The notes under the pieces were generated by a model. It did no database searches, had not been told where the DNA came from, and worked only from the letters and a program-made list of their open reading frames with translations. From positions 3,303,001 through 3,367,000 of the forward strand of contig NZ_CP026118.1 in assembly GCF_004101865.1 (NCBI RefSeq): DNA of 64,000 nt, in the 5' to 3' direction. Positions within the stretch are counted from its first letter, which is position 1; the number at the start of each line of letters is the position of its first letter. The position numbers and the translations under genes are program-made. The stretch is from Halobacillus litoralis (GTDB lineage: Bacteria; Bacillota; Bacilli; Bacillales; Halobacillaceae). Below are positions 48,029 to 58,213 of the stretch, piece by piece.

Positions 48029-49542
48029 ATCTTTCTGAACTGTTAGCTTATCAATCCCGAAAGTATCCGGAAAAAGAGGGAATCGTCACCCTTGAAGAAC
48101 GACTGACTTATCGAGAATGGAATGACAAGGTCAATCAGTTTGCAAGAGCGTTGAGTCGCTTAGGTGTCCAAGCTGGTGAAAAGGTGATCATCCATATGCC
48201 GAATACGAAAGAATTTGTGATCAGTTATTTCGCTGTCCATCGTTTAGGTGCGATTGCGGTTCCAGTTAATGCAAGACTAGTAGCTAATGAAGTATCTTAT
48301 ATTTATGACCATAGTGATGCGACGGTATTTTTGACTCATGATCTTTTGTTTGACCAAGGGAGCCAGCTGGCTGCTGAAAAATACGGAACGTTCGTTAAAA
48401 CAGGAGCTCCGAAGCAGCCATGGCACTCTTTCTCAGAGATTTTGGAAAAAGAAGTAGCAACAGAGCTGGTCAATGATGCCCATGAAGACGAAGAAGCCTC
48501 AATTTTGTACACATCTGGAACGACCGGTGATCCTAAAGGGGTCGTTTTCACGCACAAAAACATTTTGACTGTTTCTTCTATGATGGCAGTAGAACTGGAA
48601 ATGAAACCATCTAGCCGGATGCTTCACATCATGCCGCTGTGTCATTCCGCACCGTTGCACTTGTTTTTAGCAGGAGGAACATTTGTCGGAGCTACCCACA
48701 TCCTTGCTCCTACATTCACTCCTGATTTAATGCTCGACCTTGTAGCTAAAGAAAGGGTGTCACACTTTTTCGGTGCACCTGTCGCTTACTTGATGGCAGC
48801 TAAACATCCGAAAGTGACAGAAACGGACTTAAGCTGGGTGAAATATTGGACATACGGTGGGGCTCCCCTATCGAAAACAGAAGTAGAGTTTGTAAGGGAA
48901 CAATTTAATACAGATAGTCTTTGCTGTTTATATGGCCTGACGGAAGCAGGGCCAAGTGGCACCTTGCTACTTCCTGAGGAACATGATGAGAAGGCAGGAA
49001 GTGTGGGGAAACGTGCCGCCCTCCATTGTGAATTCTGCGTTATTGATGAGCAAGGCAGTGAGGTGGTGTCAGGTCGCACAGGTGAAATCGCCCTTAAAGG
49101 GGAAGGGATCATGAAAAGCTATTATAAGGATGAGAAAAGGACAGAGGACACGTTCATGGGTGACTGGCTTTTGACTGGCGATATGGGGCTGGTGGATGAG
49201 GACGGTTATCTTTGGGTGATCGACAGGAAAAAAGACATGGTCATATCGGGCGGTGTCAATGTTTACCCGCGCGAAATCGAAACAGCGCTGTTACAACACC
49301 CTCATATTGAAGACGCTGCTGTAATTGGCGTTCCTCATCCAGATTGGGGCGAAACGGTTAAAGCCTTTGTCATTCAAAATGGACAAATTTCAGATATTGA
49401 AAAAGAATGTCGCTCCTATTTAGAGACACAATTGGCAGATTATAAGATTCCCAAGCTTTACGAGGAACTGGATGAACTTCCTCGAAATGCGACAGGGAAG
49501 CTTTTGAAACATCATTTGCGGAATCAAGCCCGTCAAGTATAG
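48025..49542 (+). CDS. Acyl-CoA synthetase (AMP-forming)
   Basis: 505 residues from ATG 48025. The AMP-binding P-loop ILYTSGTTGDPKGVVFTHKN (near 155-175), YGLTEAGPSG, LLTGDMGLVDEDGY and the C-terminal DRKKDMVISGGVNVYPREIE and catalytic Lys in PRNATGKLLK place it in the class I adenylate-forming family. It activates a carboxylic acid, likely medium- or long-chain, to its CoA thioester. Chain length cannot be read. It lies between the MerR regulator and an acyl-CoA dehydrogenase. Confidence 0.9.
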   Translation: MNLSELLAYQSRKYPEKEGIVTLEERLTYREWNDKVNQFARALSRLGVQAGEKVIIHMPNTKEFVISYFAVHRLGAIAVPVNARLVANEVSYIYDHSDATVFLTHDLLFDQGSQLAAEKYGTFVKTGAPKQPWHSFSEILEKEVATELVNDAHEDEEASILYTSGTTGDPKGVVFTHKNILTVSSMMAVELEMKPSSRMLHIMPLCHSAPLHLFLAGGTFVGATHILAPTFTPDLMLDLVAKERVSHFFGAPVAYLMAAKHPKVTETDLSWVKYWTYGGAPLSKTEVEFVREQFNTDSLCCLYGLTEAGPSGTLLLPEEHDEKAGSVGKRAALHCEFCVIDEQGSEVVSGRTGEIALKGEGIMKSYYKDEKRTEDTFMGDWLLTGDMGLVDEDGYLWVIDRKKDMVISGGVNVYPREIETALLQHPHIEDAAVIGVPHPDWGETVKAFVIQNGQISDIEKECRSYLETQLADYKIPKLYEELDELPRNATGKLLKHHLRNQARQV

Positions 49543-49552
49543 GAGGAGAAGT

Positions 49553-51214
49553 ATGAACTTTTACGTAAGAGATCAGAACCTTCAAGAGCTCCTTAAGGAT
49601 AAATGGAATGCACCATTCGCTGAATGGGCAGATTCAAAACTCTCTCAATTCGGAGCGAAGTGTGCGAGTGACATTGATGAACGGGCTGCACACACAGATC
49701 GTGAAGGTCAGCCCAGATTGATCAAATATGACAAAATGGGTGATGACATTTCCGAAGTCTGGCTGAATGAGGGGTATAAGCAAACGATAAAAGAGACCTA
49801 TGGCGCCGGAATTGTCGGCTATCTTCATAAAGAAATTCCAGAATTAGGCCGAAAAGGGGATTATACGTATTCTTTCGCTCAAGGTTATCTGCTGTCTCAA
49901 GCAGAGCCTGGTTTCTATTGCCCGGTGACGCTGACGATGGCGACAGCTTACTTGATCGACCATTATGCGAGTGAAGAACTAAAAGAAGCGTTCCTTCCTC
50001 ACGTTCTATCAACTGGAGAGGTAGAGCTCTTTGAAGGGGCTACTTTTTTAACAGAACGACAAGGTGGTTCTGATGTAGGAGCTAATGAAGTGAAAGCTGT
50101 GTACGAAAACGGTCACCATCGCTTGTATGGAGAGAAGTATTTCGCCAGTAATGCGGGGGCTTGCGGTGTCGCTATGGTACTGGCAAGAAAAGAAGGTGCT
50201 CCTGAAGGGACCAAGGGGCTCAGTCTTTTTCTAGTGCCATGGAGGAATAAAGATGAAAGTTTGAACGGCATCCAGATCCGCCGCTTGAAAGACAAACTGG
50301 GCGTCCGGGCCGTTCCTTCAGCAGAAGTTGAGTTTCACGGTGCGAAGGCTTACCTCGTTGGAGAAGCAGATCGCGGATTTTATTACATGATGGAAGCATT
50401 GAATTTATCCAGGGTATGTAATGCAGTCGCATCGATCGGTATCATGAGGCGCTCGTTGAATGAAGCGGTCGATTATGCAGCAAAAAGGAATGCTTTTGGA
50501 AAAGCGCTGATTCAATATCCGATGGTGAAAGATACGCTGGTGAAAATGACGGTCAAACAGGAAGTGGAAACACGGGTGGTCTTCGATTTAGTCGATCATT
50601 TTGAGCAGGTGGCACGGTCCCCGGACCAAGCGACTTCATCTGAGCAAGTCTTGAACAGGCTGCGAATTGCGATCATGAAAAAAGAAACAGCCGAACAAGC
50701 GGTGAATTTCACTCATGAAGCCATTGAATTGCATGGAGGAAACGGTTATATCGAAGACTTCGTTACCCCAAGGTTACTTAGGGATGCACAAGTTCTGACT
50801 GTGTGGGAGGGAACAGCAAACATCCTCGGGTTAGAGGTGCTGCGCCTTTTGAACAAATTCCAGGCTCATGATCTTTTTACAAATAGCATGATGGAAAGAC
50901 TTGATCGTGTGAATATCTTGAGTGAAGAGGTATCACTGGTTGTGAAGGCTCTCCATGAATTTACGTCTTACGCTCAAGACGTCTTGGCGATGACTCAAGA
51001 TGCCCAAACTTATTATAGTAAAACCCTGGCAGAAAAGATGACAAAGATTTATGAAGCGACAGTTGCTTTAGAAATGGGAGGCAAAGGGGACAGGAATCAA
51101 AAAGTGGCAGAACTGTTTGTGAGGCAATTGTTTACAGAAGAAGCTCCTTCAGAAAAGCCGCTCGCTCTTTCTTATGCGGACGATATATTAAATGAAAGCA
51201 AGGTGACAACGTAA
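49553..51214 (+). CDS. AidB-like acyl-CoA dehydrogenase
   Basis: 553 residues, longer than ordinary acyl-CoA dehydrogenases (about 380) and close to AidB. The FAD-binding signature TERQGGSDVGANEV matches the AidB subgroup. RNAFGKALIQYPMVKDTL and IELHGGNGYIEDFVTPRLLR with WEGTANILGLEVLR are conserved dehydrogenase segments. It should oxidise the acyl-CoA made by the neighbouring ligase, though AidB proteins can also protect DNA from alkylation. ATG 49553 follows AGGAGGAG, ten bases after the ligase. Confidence 0.88.
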   Translation: MNFYVRDQNLQELLKDKWNAPFAEWADSKLSQFGAKCASDIDERAAHTDREGQPRLIKYDKMGDDISEVWLNEGYKQTIKETYGAGIVGYLHKEIPELGRKGDYTYSFAQGYLLSQAEPGFYCPVTLTMATAYLIDHYASEELKEAFLPHVLSTGEVELFEGATFLTERQGGSDVGANEVKAVYENGHHRLYGEKYFASNAGACGVAMVLARKEGAPEGTKGLSLFLVPWRNKDESLNGIQIRRLKDKLGVRAVPSAEVEFHGAKAYLVGEADRGFYYMMEALNLSRVCNAVASIGIMRRSLNEAVDYAAKRNAFGKALIQYPMVKDTLVKMTVKQEVETRVVFDLVDHFEQVARSPDQATSSEQVLNRLRIAIMKKETAEQAVNFTHEAIELHGGNGYIEDFVTPRLLRDAQVLTVWEGTANILGLEVLRLLNKFQAHDLFTNSMMERLDRVNILSEEVSLVVKALHEFTSYAQDVLAMTQDAQTYYSKTLAEKMTKIYEATVALEMGGKGDRNQKVAELFVRQLFTEEAPSEKPLALSYADDILNESKVTT

Positions 51215-51230
51215 ATATGTGAAAGAAGCT

Positions 51231-51492
51231 GGGACAAAAGAATTTTTTCGCTGGAAAACCTGAATGAATCCGTTCGGGTTTTCTTTATGAATCAAATAAT
51301 GCATACGCCGCTCCGGCAACATACTTCGCTTTCCGCGAGCACTGCCCCAGCCTCCTCGGAAAGGAAAGACCGCTTTCTTCCGGGGGCTTCCCTCGTGCTG
51401 TTCCCGCAGAAGTCTACGGATCTTGCCTACGCTCCATTTGATCATTCTACCCTATTGGCCATCTTTTCCAGTGGCAGTTATCGTTTTGTCCC
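51231..51492. repeat. Long intergenic repeat with GGGACAAAA termini, family C
   Basis: Ends are GGGACAAAA (51231-51239) and TTTTGTCCC (51484-51492). Inside are a hairpin AAAACC..GGTTTT (51256-51283) that could terminate the upstream operon and a GC-rich core with several pairing blocks (CGCTTTCCGCGAGC, GGAAAGCGAG-like). The layout resembles repeats known from many Bacillaceae genomes; only one copy is in this window. Confidence 0.6.
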
Positions 51493-51625
51493 AACCTTTT
51501 TATATTATTTAATGGAAAATCAGGCTGCTTCCTTTTGCCCCGTTTCGCAAATACCAAAGATTTAGAATGCCCGCTCGCGGTTTCTGCTATGATAAAGAGG
51601 GGAATAAAAGATAGAGATTCGATGA

Positions 51626-51654
51626 TTGACGCCACTTCTTTATTTTGTTAGCAT
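51626..51654 (+). promoter_or_regulatory. his operon promoter
   Basis: TTGACG (51626-51631), 17-base spacer, TAGCAT (51649-51654). The -10 lies in a direct repeat, TTAGCATA TTAGCATA (51648-51663), which could serve as an operator. Confidence 0.55.
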
Positions 51655-51696
51655 ATTAGCATACTAAAGGATTTTGTTGTGAAAGGATGGGTATCA

Positions 51697-52881
51697 TTGG
51701 TTAAACGGTTGATGTTCGAAAAACCATTGGGAATGCGAGACACGCTTCCTTTTTTTTATAAACAAAAATCAAAAGCACGGAGAAAATTATCAAATGCCAT
51801 TCTCTCTTACGGGTACTCATTTATGGATACCCCTATTATGGAGTATCACGAAACGGTAGGGAAAGTGAGTGCGACGATGGATCAGCAATTATTCAAGTTG
51901 TTGGACCAGCAAGGCCACACACTTGTTTTGAGGCCTGACATGACGGCACCGATTGCACGAGTCGCAGCTTCCCAACTGAAGAACTCTGAATTTCCATTGC
52001 GTCTTGCCTATGACGGTCCTGTATTCCGGGCTCAGCAGACGGAAGGTGGGAAACCGGCTCAGTTTGAACAAGTAGGTACCGAGTTGATCGGTGACCATTC
52101 TTCGTATGGAGATGCTGAAGTCATTGCTCTCCTGGTTGAATCATTGAAACAGACAGGATTAGACGACTTTGTCATTACTGTCGGTCATATCGGATACGTT
52201 AAAGCCTTTTTTAATGAATGGCTCGGGGATGATCAAGGTACAATCGATACATTGTTGAATCACTTATATCGCAAGAACTACGTCGGTTACCGCGAAACCG
52301 TCAAAAGCCTTGCTGTCAGTGAGGATAAACAAGAAACTTTGCTGCAATTACTCACCCTTAAAGGGGGCACAGAGGTCTTTGATTCCAGTCGATCTCTTGC
52401 TCGTAACCAATCGTGCATGCAGGCCGTGAATGAATTGAAGCAGCTTTTTCGTTTGTTGCAGCAATACGACGTGGAGAAATATGTTTATTTTGATTTGAAT
52501 TTGATCAGCCACATGGATTATTATACAGGGGTTCTTTTTGAAGGGTATGCTCCTCATATCGGCGCGCTTCTTTGCAATGGAGGTCGTTACGATACATTGC
52601 TCCCATCCTTCCAGTTGAATACATCAGCGACTGGGTTTGCGATTCATTTGGAGCGTCTTGTCGAAGCGTTGCATGAACAAGAAGATGAAGAAAGACGAAT
52701 CGGAATCATTGTGGATGATGATAGTTATACCAAAGGGATTGCAGAATCCAAAAGCAAACGTCAAGAAGGCTACGCTGTTCTGCTTCAGCATGTAGATCAA
52801 ATTCCTGATGTCCAAGCTTTTCAGCAAGCGTTGGCGGAAACCATCGATTTCACGAAAAGTGGGGGTGCAAGCAATGAGTAA
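51697..52881 (+). CDS. hisZ: ATP phosphoribosyltransferase regulatory subunit HisZ
   Basis: About 394 residues, a histidyl-tRNA synthetase paralogue without aminoacylation. [18 protein letters not shown] matches the HisZ N-terminus, and [20 protein letters not shown] is synthetase motif 2-like. TTG 51697 is preferred, with AAAGGATGG six bases upstream; GTG 51679 and ATG 51712 are possible. HisZ is needed with short-form HisG to catalyse and feedback-regulate the first step of histidine synthesis. It overlaps hisG by eight bases. Confidence 0.93.
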   Translation: MVKRLMFEKPLGMRDTLPFFYKQKSKARRKLSNAILSYGYSFMDTPIMEYHETVGKVSATMDQQLFKLLDQQGHTLVLRPDMTAPIARVAASQLKNSEFPLRLAYDGPVFRAQQTEGGKPAQFEQVGTELIGDHSSYGDAEVIALLVESLKQTGLDDFVITVGHIGYVKAFFNEWLGDDQGTIDTLLNHLYRKNYVGYRETVKSLAVSEDKQETLLQLLTLKGGTEVFDSSRSLARNQSCMQAVNELKQLFRLLQQYDVEKYVYFDLNLISHMDYYTGVLFEGYAPHIGALLCNGGRYDTLLPSFQLNTSATGFAIHLERLVEALHEQEDEERRIGIIVDDDSYTKGIAESKSKRQEGYAVLLQHVDQIPDVQAFQQALAETIDFTKSGGASNE

Positions 52882-53512
52882 ACCTTTGACGATCGCCATG
52901 CCGAAGGGACGCATTTACGAAGAGGCTGCTGAACTCATGAAGCAGGCGGGCTATGACTTAGGAGCTGATTTAGAAGAATCAAGAAAGTTGATTTTAGAGT
53001 TTCCTGAACAGAACATCCGGGTCATGATGGCAAAGCCGATGGATGTCGTCACTTATGTGGAGTATGGAGCCGCTGACCTTGGAATTGCTGGAAAAGATGT
53101 CCTGCTTGAACAGGACCGTGACGTTTATGAAGTGCTCGATTTGAAAATCAGCCCGTGTTATGTCGCAGTCGCAGGTTTACCGGGACAGCCACTCAGCCGG
53201 ATTGCTCCCAAGATCGCTACCAAATATCCCAGAGTAGCTTCAGACTATTTCAGGGAACAAGGGGAGCAAATCGAAATCATCCCACTTAACGGTTCGATTG
53301 AGCTGGCGCCATTGATCGGATTGGCTGATCGTATTGTCGATATCGTTTCAACGGGACGTACACTGAAGGAAAATGGATTAGTCGAATATGAAAAAATTAC
53401 AGAAATCACTTCTCGTTTAATCGTCAATCCAGTCAGTTACCGCATGAAAAGCAAAGAGATCGAACAGATGGTAACAAACTTGAGCGCTGTTATGGAGGGG
53501 AATCGCCGATGA
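52874..53512 (+). CDS. hisG: ATP phosphoribosyltransferase, short form
   Basis: 212 residues from ATG 52874. It has the short-form length without the C-terminal regulatory domain, which fits the presence of His[19 protein letters not shown] and the PRPP-binding loop [16 protein letters not shown] are conserved. It condenses ATP with PRPP. It overlaps hisD by four bases. Confidence 0.97.
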   Translation: MSKPLTIAMPKGRIYEEAAELMKQAGYDLGADLEESRKLILEFPEQNIRVMMAKPMDVVTYVEYGAADLGIAGKDVLLEQDRDVYEVLDLKISPCYVAVAGLPGQPLSRIAPKIATKYPRVASDYFREQGEQIEIIPLNGSIELAPLIGLADRIVDIVSTGRTLKENGLVEYEKITEITSRLIVNPVSYRMKSKEIEQMVTNLSAVMEGNRR

Positions 53513-54783
53513 AAATCATTTCTAAATCGGACCTTGTGTCTTTGAAGCGTAGTGTAGATCAAGGAACGGAAGCACAACGGAAATCTGTGCAGAGTATCAT
53601 TGAGCAGGTCAAACTGCACGGCGATCGTGCTGTGAAAGAATATACAGAGCGTTTTGATAAAACGGCACTCGATTCCCTCCAGGTAACGAGAGAAGAATTT
53701 GAGAAAGCTTATGAAGCTATGGACGGAGAGTTTGTTGAAATTTTGCAGGAAGCTGCAGATAATATCCGTACTTTCCACGAAAAACAAATCTCGCATTCAT
53801 GGTTTGATACTTCCATTGACGGTACGATTTTAGGCCAAAAAATCACACCGCTGGATGCCGTTGGAGTTTATGTGCCTGGGGGGACGGCCACTTATCCATC
53901 CTCTGTGTTTATGAATGTAATTCCTGCTCAAGTGGCTGGAGTGGAAAAAATCGTAATGGTCACGCCTCCGGGAGAAGACGGAAAAATACCAGACGGTGTC
54001 CTGCTTGCTGCCCATATTTTAGGTGTGGAAAATGTGTATAAAGTTGGAGGAGCCCAAGCAATTGCTGCACTTGCCTATGGTACGGAAACGATTTCTGCTG
54101 TCGATAAGATCACAGGACCAGGGAATGTTTTTGTCGCTCTTGCAAAACGCGAAGTTTTCGGGGATGTGGATATAGACATGATTGCTGGACCGAGTGAGAT
54201 CACTGTCCTGGCAGATGACACGGCCCTAGCGCCGGAAATTGCTGCAGATCTACTGTCCCAAGCAGAGCACGATGCCCGTTCGTCCAGTGTCCTTGTTACA
54301 GCCAGCGAGGATTTGGCTGAGAAAGTACAAACAGAAGTACATCACCAGCTAGAGGACCTTCCGAGGGCAGATATTGCCAGACAAAGTGTGGAAGACTATG
54401 GGATGATTATCGTTTGTGACACATGGGACGAAGCAATTGAGACGGTCAACGACATTGCACCAGAACATTTAGAAATCATAACGTCTGACCCTTTCCAACA
54501 CTTAGGGAAAATCAAGCATGCAGGGGCCATCTTCTTAGGACCCTACAGCAGTGAGCCTGTCGGCGATTATTTTGCTGGACCGAATCATGTCCTTCCGACA
54601 AACGGAACGGCGCGTTTTTCCAGCCCTTTGACTGTTGATGATTTTGTGAAAAAATCGAGTGTCATCTCTTACAGTCGTGAAGCATTGCAAACGAATGCAG
54701 ATAAAATAGCACGGTTCGCCCGCCTGGAAGGCTTGGAAGCACACGCACGAGCAGTAGAATCGAGAAAGGAGCGCTGGAAATGA
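53509..54783 (+). CDS. hisD: Histidinol dehydrogenase
   Basis: 424 residues. [18 protein letters not shown], the signature [15 protein letters not shown] and the zinc-ligand region [13 protein letters not shown] are intact. It oxidises histidinol to histidine in two NAD-dependent steps. It is third in the his operon and overlaps hisB by four bases. Confidence 0.97.
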   Translation: MKIISKSDLVSLKRSVDQGTEAQRKSVQSIIEQVKLHGDRAVKEYTERFDKTALDSLQVTREEFEKAYEAMDGEFVEILQEAADNIRTFHEKQISHSWFDTSIDGTILGQKITPLDAVGVYVPGGTATYPSSVFMNVIPAQVAGVEKIVMVTPPGEDGKIPDGVLLAAHILGVENVYKVGGAQAIAALAYGTETISAVDKITGPGNVFVALAKREVFGDVDIDMIAGPSEITVLADDTALAPEIAADLLSQAEHDARSSSVLVTASEDLAEKVQTEVHHQLEDLPRADIARQSVEDYGMIIVCDTWDEAIETVNDIAPEHLEIITSDPFQHLGKIKHAGAIFLGPYSSEPVGDYFAGPNHVLPTNGTARFSSPLTVDDFVKKSSVISYSREALQTNADKIARFARLEGLEAHARAVESRKERWK

Positions 54784-55373
54784 CAGAAACAAGATCAGCG
54801 ATTATTGAACGAAAGACAAGAGAAACGAACATTCATCTGGATTTTTCCATTGACGGAGAAGGGAAAGCCGAGTTGGATGTACAGGTTCCTTTCCTTGCTC
54901 ATATGCTTGAGCTATTTACAAAACATGGCCTGTTCAATCTTACTGTTTCAGGTCAAGGAGATGTGGAAGTCGACGATCATCACCTGACAGAAGATATAGG
55001 AATTTGTCTTGGGCAGGCATTGCGAGAAGCAGCCGGAGATAAACATGGGATGAAGCGGTACGGCTCCATGACATTGCCTATGGACGAAACCCTTGTGACG
55101 GTTGCTGTTGACTTGAGTGACCGCCCACACCTTGAATGGAGAGCAGAATTACCGAAAGACCGCGTCGGCACTTTCGATACGGAAAATGTTCATGAATTTT
55201 TCTGGAAACTGGCTGTTGAAGCCCGTATGAACTTACATATCGTACTTCATCATGGCCAAAACACTCACCATATCATTGAGGCGATGTTCAAAGCACTGGC
55301 ACGTGCTCTGGATGAAGCGACCACCATCGACCCGCGGGTAAAAGGAGTGCCGAGTACGAAAGGAAGTTTATAA
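54780..55373 (+). CDS. hisB: Imidazoleglycerol-phosphate dehydratase
   Basis: 197 residues, monofunctional (no phosphatase domain). Metal-binding motifs [18 protein letters not shown] and [20 protein letters not shown] are present. It converts IGP to imidazole acetol phosphate. The stop overlaps the hisH start by one base. Confidence 0.97.
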   Translation: MTETRSAIIERKTRETNIHLDFSIDGEGKAELDVQVPFLAHMLELFTKHGLFNLTVSGQGDVEVDDHHLTEDIGICLGQALREAAGDKHGMKRYGSMTLPMDETLVTVAVDLSDRPHLEWRAELPKDRVGTFDTENVHEFFWKLAVEARMNLHIVLHHGQNTHHIIEAMFKALARALDEATTIDPRVKGVPSTKGSL

Positions 55374-56002
55374 TGATAGGAATCATAGATTACGGAATGG
55401 GGAATTTGTTCAGTGTTTCTAAAGCATTAGAAAGGTTGGAAGTTGATTATGTACTCGGGAACCGTCCAGCCGATCTCGCAAACTGTGATGGTTACATTCT
55501 TCCCGGCGTCGGCGCTTTTCCTGATGCCATGAAAGCTCTGGAGGCCCATGGATTCATTCCTTTCATCAAAGAAAAGGTGGAAAATGGTGTACCTTTGTAT
55601 GGCATCTGTTTGGGAATGCAGCTTTTATTCGATTTGAGTCATGAAGGTGGAGAAACAGAAGGGCTTGGTCTATTAAAAGGCGAAATCACACGTTTTTCCG
55701 GGATGGATGAAGAGGGGAGTTCCTATAAGGTTCCTCATATGGGATGGAACCAGCTGAACATACACCAGCCTGGACAGCCTCTACTTAAAGAAGTCAAAGA
55801 GGATCACGTCTACTTTGTCCATTCTTTTGTCGTGCAAACGAAAGACCCTTCCATATTATATGCAACGTCGGATTATCATGTAGAAGTTCCTGCGATTATC
55901 GGGAAAGGAAATTTGGTCGCCAGTCAATTTCACCCAGAAAAGAGTGGAAGAGCTGGCATGCAATTATTAGAAAATTTTTGTAAAGTATTGTGTAAAAAGT
56001 GA
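55373..56002 (+). CDS. hisH: Imidazole glycerol phosphate synthase glutaminase subunit
   Basis: 209 residues. The class I glutamine amidotransferase triad is seen as Cys-79 in [10 protein letters not shown] and His/Glu in SQFHPEKSG. HisH supplies ammonia to HisF. It lies in order HBHAF as in other Firmicutes. Confidence 0.97.
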   Translation: MIGIIDYGMGNLFSVSKALERLEVDYVLGNRPADLANCDGYILPGVGAFPDAMKALEAHGFIPFIKEKVENGVPLYGICLGMQLLFDLSHEGGETEGLGLLKGEITRFSGMDEEGSSYKVPHMGWNQLNIHQPGQPLLKEVKEDHVYFVHSFVVQTKDPSILYATSDYHVEVPAIIGKGNLVASQFHPEKSGRAGMQLLENFCKVLCKK

Positions 56003-56015
56003 GGAGTATTCAGTG

Positions 56016-56747
56016 ATGACCTTTACGATCTATCCAGCCATAGATATGCGAAATGGGAAATGTGTACGACTGGAACAAGGCGATTTCAATAAGGAAACAG
56101 TGTATGGAGACAATCCTTTTGAAGTGGCAGAAAAATTTGCGGACACGGGGGCGAAGTGGATCCATATGGTCGACCTTGATGGGGCGAAGCAAGGATCCAG
56201 ACAAAATGCTGAACATGTGTTGAGAGTTGCTGAAGAGCTTGACTGCCGAGTACAAATTGGTGGAGGCATTCGTTCAGAAGCGGATGTCCTTTACTACTTA
56301 GAACGTGGAGTGGATCGTGTGATTATCGGTTCGCTTGCTGTAAGTGATACTGAAACAACGAAAGAACTGCTGGCTGAATATGGGGATCGAATCGCTATAG
56401 GGTTAGATGCACGAGACGGATATGTGTCTACTGCTGGATGGATTGAACAATCCCATATCAAAGCTGCAGAGCTTGGATCAGAATTGGCAGACGCCGGAGC
56501 GGAAACTTTCATTTATACGGATATCGCCAAAGATGGAATGCTTTCAGGACCCAATACAAAAGAAATCGTCCGCTTAGCTGAAACGACTGGCGTTGATGTC
56601 ATCGCTTCCGGAGGAATTAAGGGACTGAATGATTTAGTAGAGTTGAAGCAGTTCAGCAACCGCCATGTCATTGGCTCCATAGTCGGAAAAGCACTTTATA
56701 CCAATCAGTTCACATTAAAAGAAGCGCTCGATGTGGAGGTGGAGTGA
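56016..56747 (+). CDS. hisA: ProFAR isomerase
   Basis: About 243 residues, TIM barrel. The catalytic Asp lies in [14 protein letters not shown], with phosphate-binding segments [10 protein letters not shown] and [14 protein letters not shown] 56016 or GTG 56013 could start translation; GAGGAG (56001-56006) serves either. It performs the Amadori rearrangement of ProFAR to PRFAR. Confidence 0.96.
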   Translation: MTFTIYPAIDMRNGKCVRLEQGDFNKETVYGDNPFEVAEKFADTGAKWIHMVDLDGAKQGSRQNAEHVLRVAEELDCRVQIGGGIRSEADVLYYLERGVDRVIIGSLAVSDTETTKELLAEYGDRIAIGLDARDGYVSTAGWIEQSHIKAAELGSELADAGAETFIYTDIAKDGMLSGPNTKEIVRLAETTGVDVIASGGIKGLNDLVELKQFSNRHVIGSIVGKALYTNQFTLKEALDVEVE

Positions 56748-57505
56748 TGCTATCAAAAAGAATCATCCCATGCTTGGATGTAAAAGAAGGACGAGTCGTC
56801 AAAGGGATTCAATTTGTGGACATCCGTGATGCCGGAGATCCTGTCGAACTTGCTAAAGTCTATGATCAGCAGGGTGCGGATGAACTTGTTTTTCTCGATA
56901 TTTCTGCGAGTCATGAAGGAAAGAAAACGATGATCGATGTCGTCCGCTCTGTAGCTTCTGAGCTGGCTATCCCTTTTACTGTGGGTGGAGGTATTCGCAC
57001 ACTTGAAGATATCAAAGAAACACTGCGGCATGGAGCGGACAAGGTCTCCCTCAATTCTTCAGCTGTGCAAACGCCCGCGCTCATTGCTGAAGGAGCCGAT
57101 TATTTCGGCAGTCAATGTATCGTAGTGGCCATTGATGCCAGATATGATGAAGAAATACAAAACTGGCGCGTCTACACCCATGGAGGACGCACTCCAACCA
57201 AATGGTCAGTGACAGATTGGGCGAAAGAAGCGGTACGTTTAGGGGCAGGAGAAATTCTCCTCACTTCAATGAATCAAGACGGGGAGAAAACAGGCTTCGA
57301 TTTACCACTGTTACAAGCCGTGCAGGAAGTCATCAATGTTCCTGTCATCGCATCTGGTGGCGCTGGCTCAAGTGAGCATTTTTACGAAGTTTTTACCGAA
57401 GTGGATGCAGATGCTGCCCTTGCAGCTTCGATTTTTCATTATAAAGAAACCTCAGTGGATAATGTGAAAGCATATCTGAAGGAAAAAGGAGTGCCTGTAA
57501 GATGA
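56747..57505 (+). CDS. hisF: Imidazole glycerol phosphate synthase cyclase subunit
   Basis: About 252 residues, TIM barrel related to His[20 protein letters not shown] carries the catalytic Asp; the second Asp is in [14 protein letters not shown]. It makes IGP and AICAR from PRFAR with ammonia from HisH. GTG 56744 is an alternative start. It overlaps hisI by four bases. Confidence 0.97.
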   Translation: MLSKRIIPCLDVKEGRVVKGIQFVDIRDAGDPVELAKVYDQQGADELVFLDISASHEGKKTMIDVVRSVASELAIPFTVGGGIRTLEDIKETLRHGADKVSLNSSAVQTPALIAEGADYFGSQCIVVAIDARYDEEIQNWRVYTHGGRTPTKWSVTDWAKEAVRLGAGEILLTSMNQDGEKTGFDLPLLQAVQEVINVPVIASGGAGSSEHFYEVFTEVDADAALAASIFHYKETSVDNVKAYLKEKGVPVR

Positions 57506-58125
57506 ATATAGATGGAATTAAATTTGATGAGCAGGGCTTAGTGCCGGCAATTGTTCAAGATGCCCGCTCTAAATCTGTCCTGACTTTGGCATATATGAGT
57601 GAAGAATCCCTAAGAAAGACATTGCAACTGGAAGAAACGGTTTTTTACAGCCGTTCCCGTCAGGAGTTATGGCATAAAGGAGAAACATCCGGGAACACCC
57701 AGAAGGTGACGGGTATTCATTATGACTGTGACCAGGATGCGTTGCTTGTTCAAGTGGTTCCTTCAGGCCCCGCATGTCATAAAGGAGACTACAGTTGCTT
57801 TACAGAGTCGCTTACCGTTACGGAAAATAAACAAAAAGAAAATCGGTATGAGATTCTTGACCAGCTTCAGGATGTTTTGGCAGAGAGAAAATCGACTTTA
57901 CCAAAGGACTCCTACACTTCTAAACTTTTCCAGGAAGGTGTGGACCGCATTGCCAAAAAAATCGGCGAAGAAGCGGGGGAAGTGATCATTGCTGCTAAAA
58001 ATGATGACCCTGAAGAATTGGCCCTGGAGTCCGCTGATTTATTGTTCCATCTGCTTATGATTTTGACGGATCGTGGAGTGCCTTTCGATGACGCTCTTCG
58101 TGTTTTAGAGAAGAGACATTCTTAA
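57502..58125 (+). CDS. hisI: Bifunctional PRA-CH / PRA-PH HisI(E)
   Basis: 207 residues. The N-terminal cyclohydrolase ([29 protein letters not shown], zinc ligands in CDQDALL and CHKGDYSC) is fused to the pyrophosphohydrolase ([20 protein letters not shown], residues about 110-207). It does steps two and three of the pathway and closes the operon. hisC and the histidinol-phosphatase gene are not in the cluster, as is common in Bacillus. Confidence 0.96.
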   Translation: MNIDGIKFDEQGLVPAIVQDARSKSVLTLAYMSEESLRKTLQLEETVFYSRSRQELWHKGETSGNTQKVTGIHYDCDQDALLVQVVPSGPACHKGDYSCFTESLTVTENKQKENRYEILDQLQDVLAERKSTLPKDSYTSKLFQEGVDRIAKKIGEEAGEVIIAAKNDDPEELALESADLLFHLLMILTDRGVPFDDALRVLEKRHS

Positions 58126-58213
58126 TGAATTACATTTTTCTCCTATTTCTCGAAGCTCATCTATGTTATACTGCATAATTAGTGAGATTTGAAACGGAAA
58201 TAGGGGGGCACTC

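Larger units (their letters stand above)
51215..51696. other. Intergenic region upstream of the his operon
   Basis: 482 bp without a gene. It contains the family C repeat (51231-51492) and the hisZ promoter. The 92-codon open frame near 51287 lies inside the repeat and lacks a ribosome-binding site. No T-box or other known leader RNA is recognised. Confidence 0.55.

Noticed and set aside
51287..51565. 92-codon open frame before hisZ
   Set aside because: Contained in the family C repeat, with no start signal and a composition typical of repeat DNA.
51500..51696. T-box leader before the his operon
   Set aside because: No GGGTGGNACCGCG-type antiterminator sequence and no suitable terminator just before hisZ.
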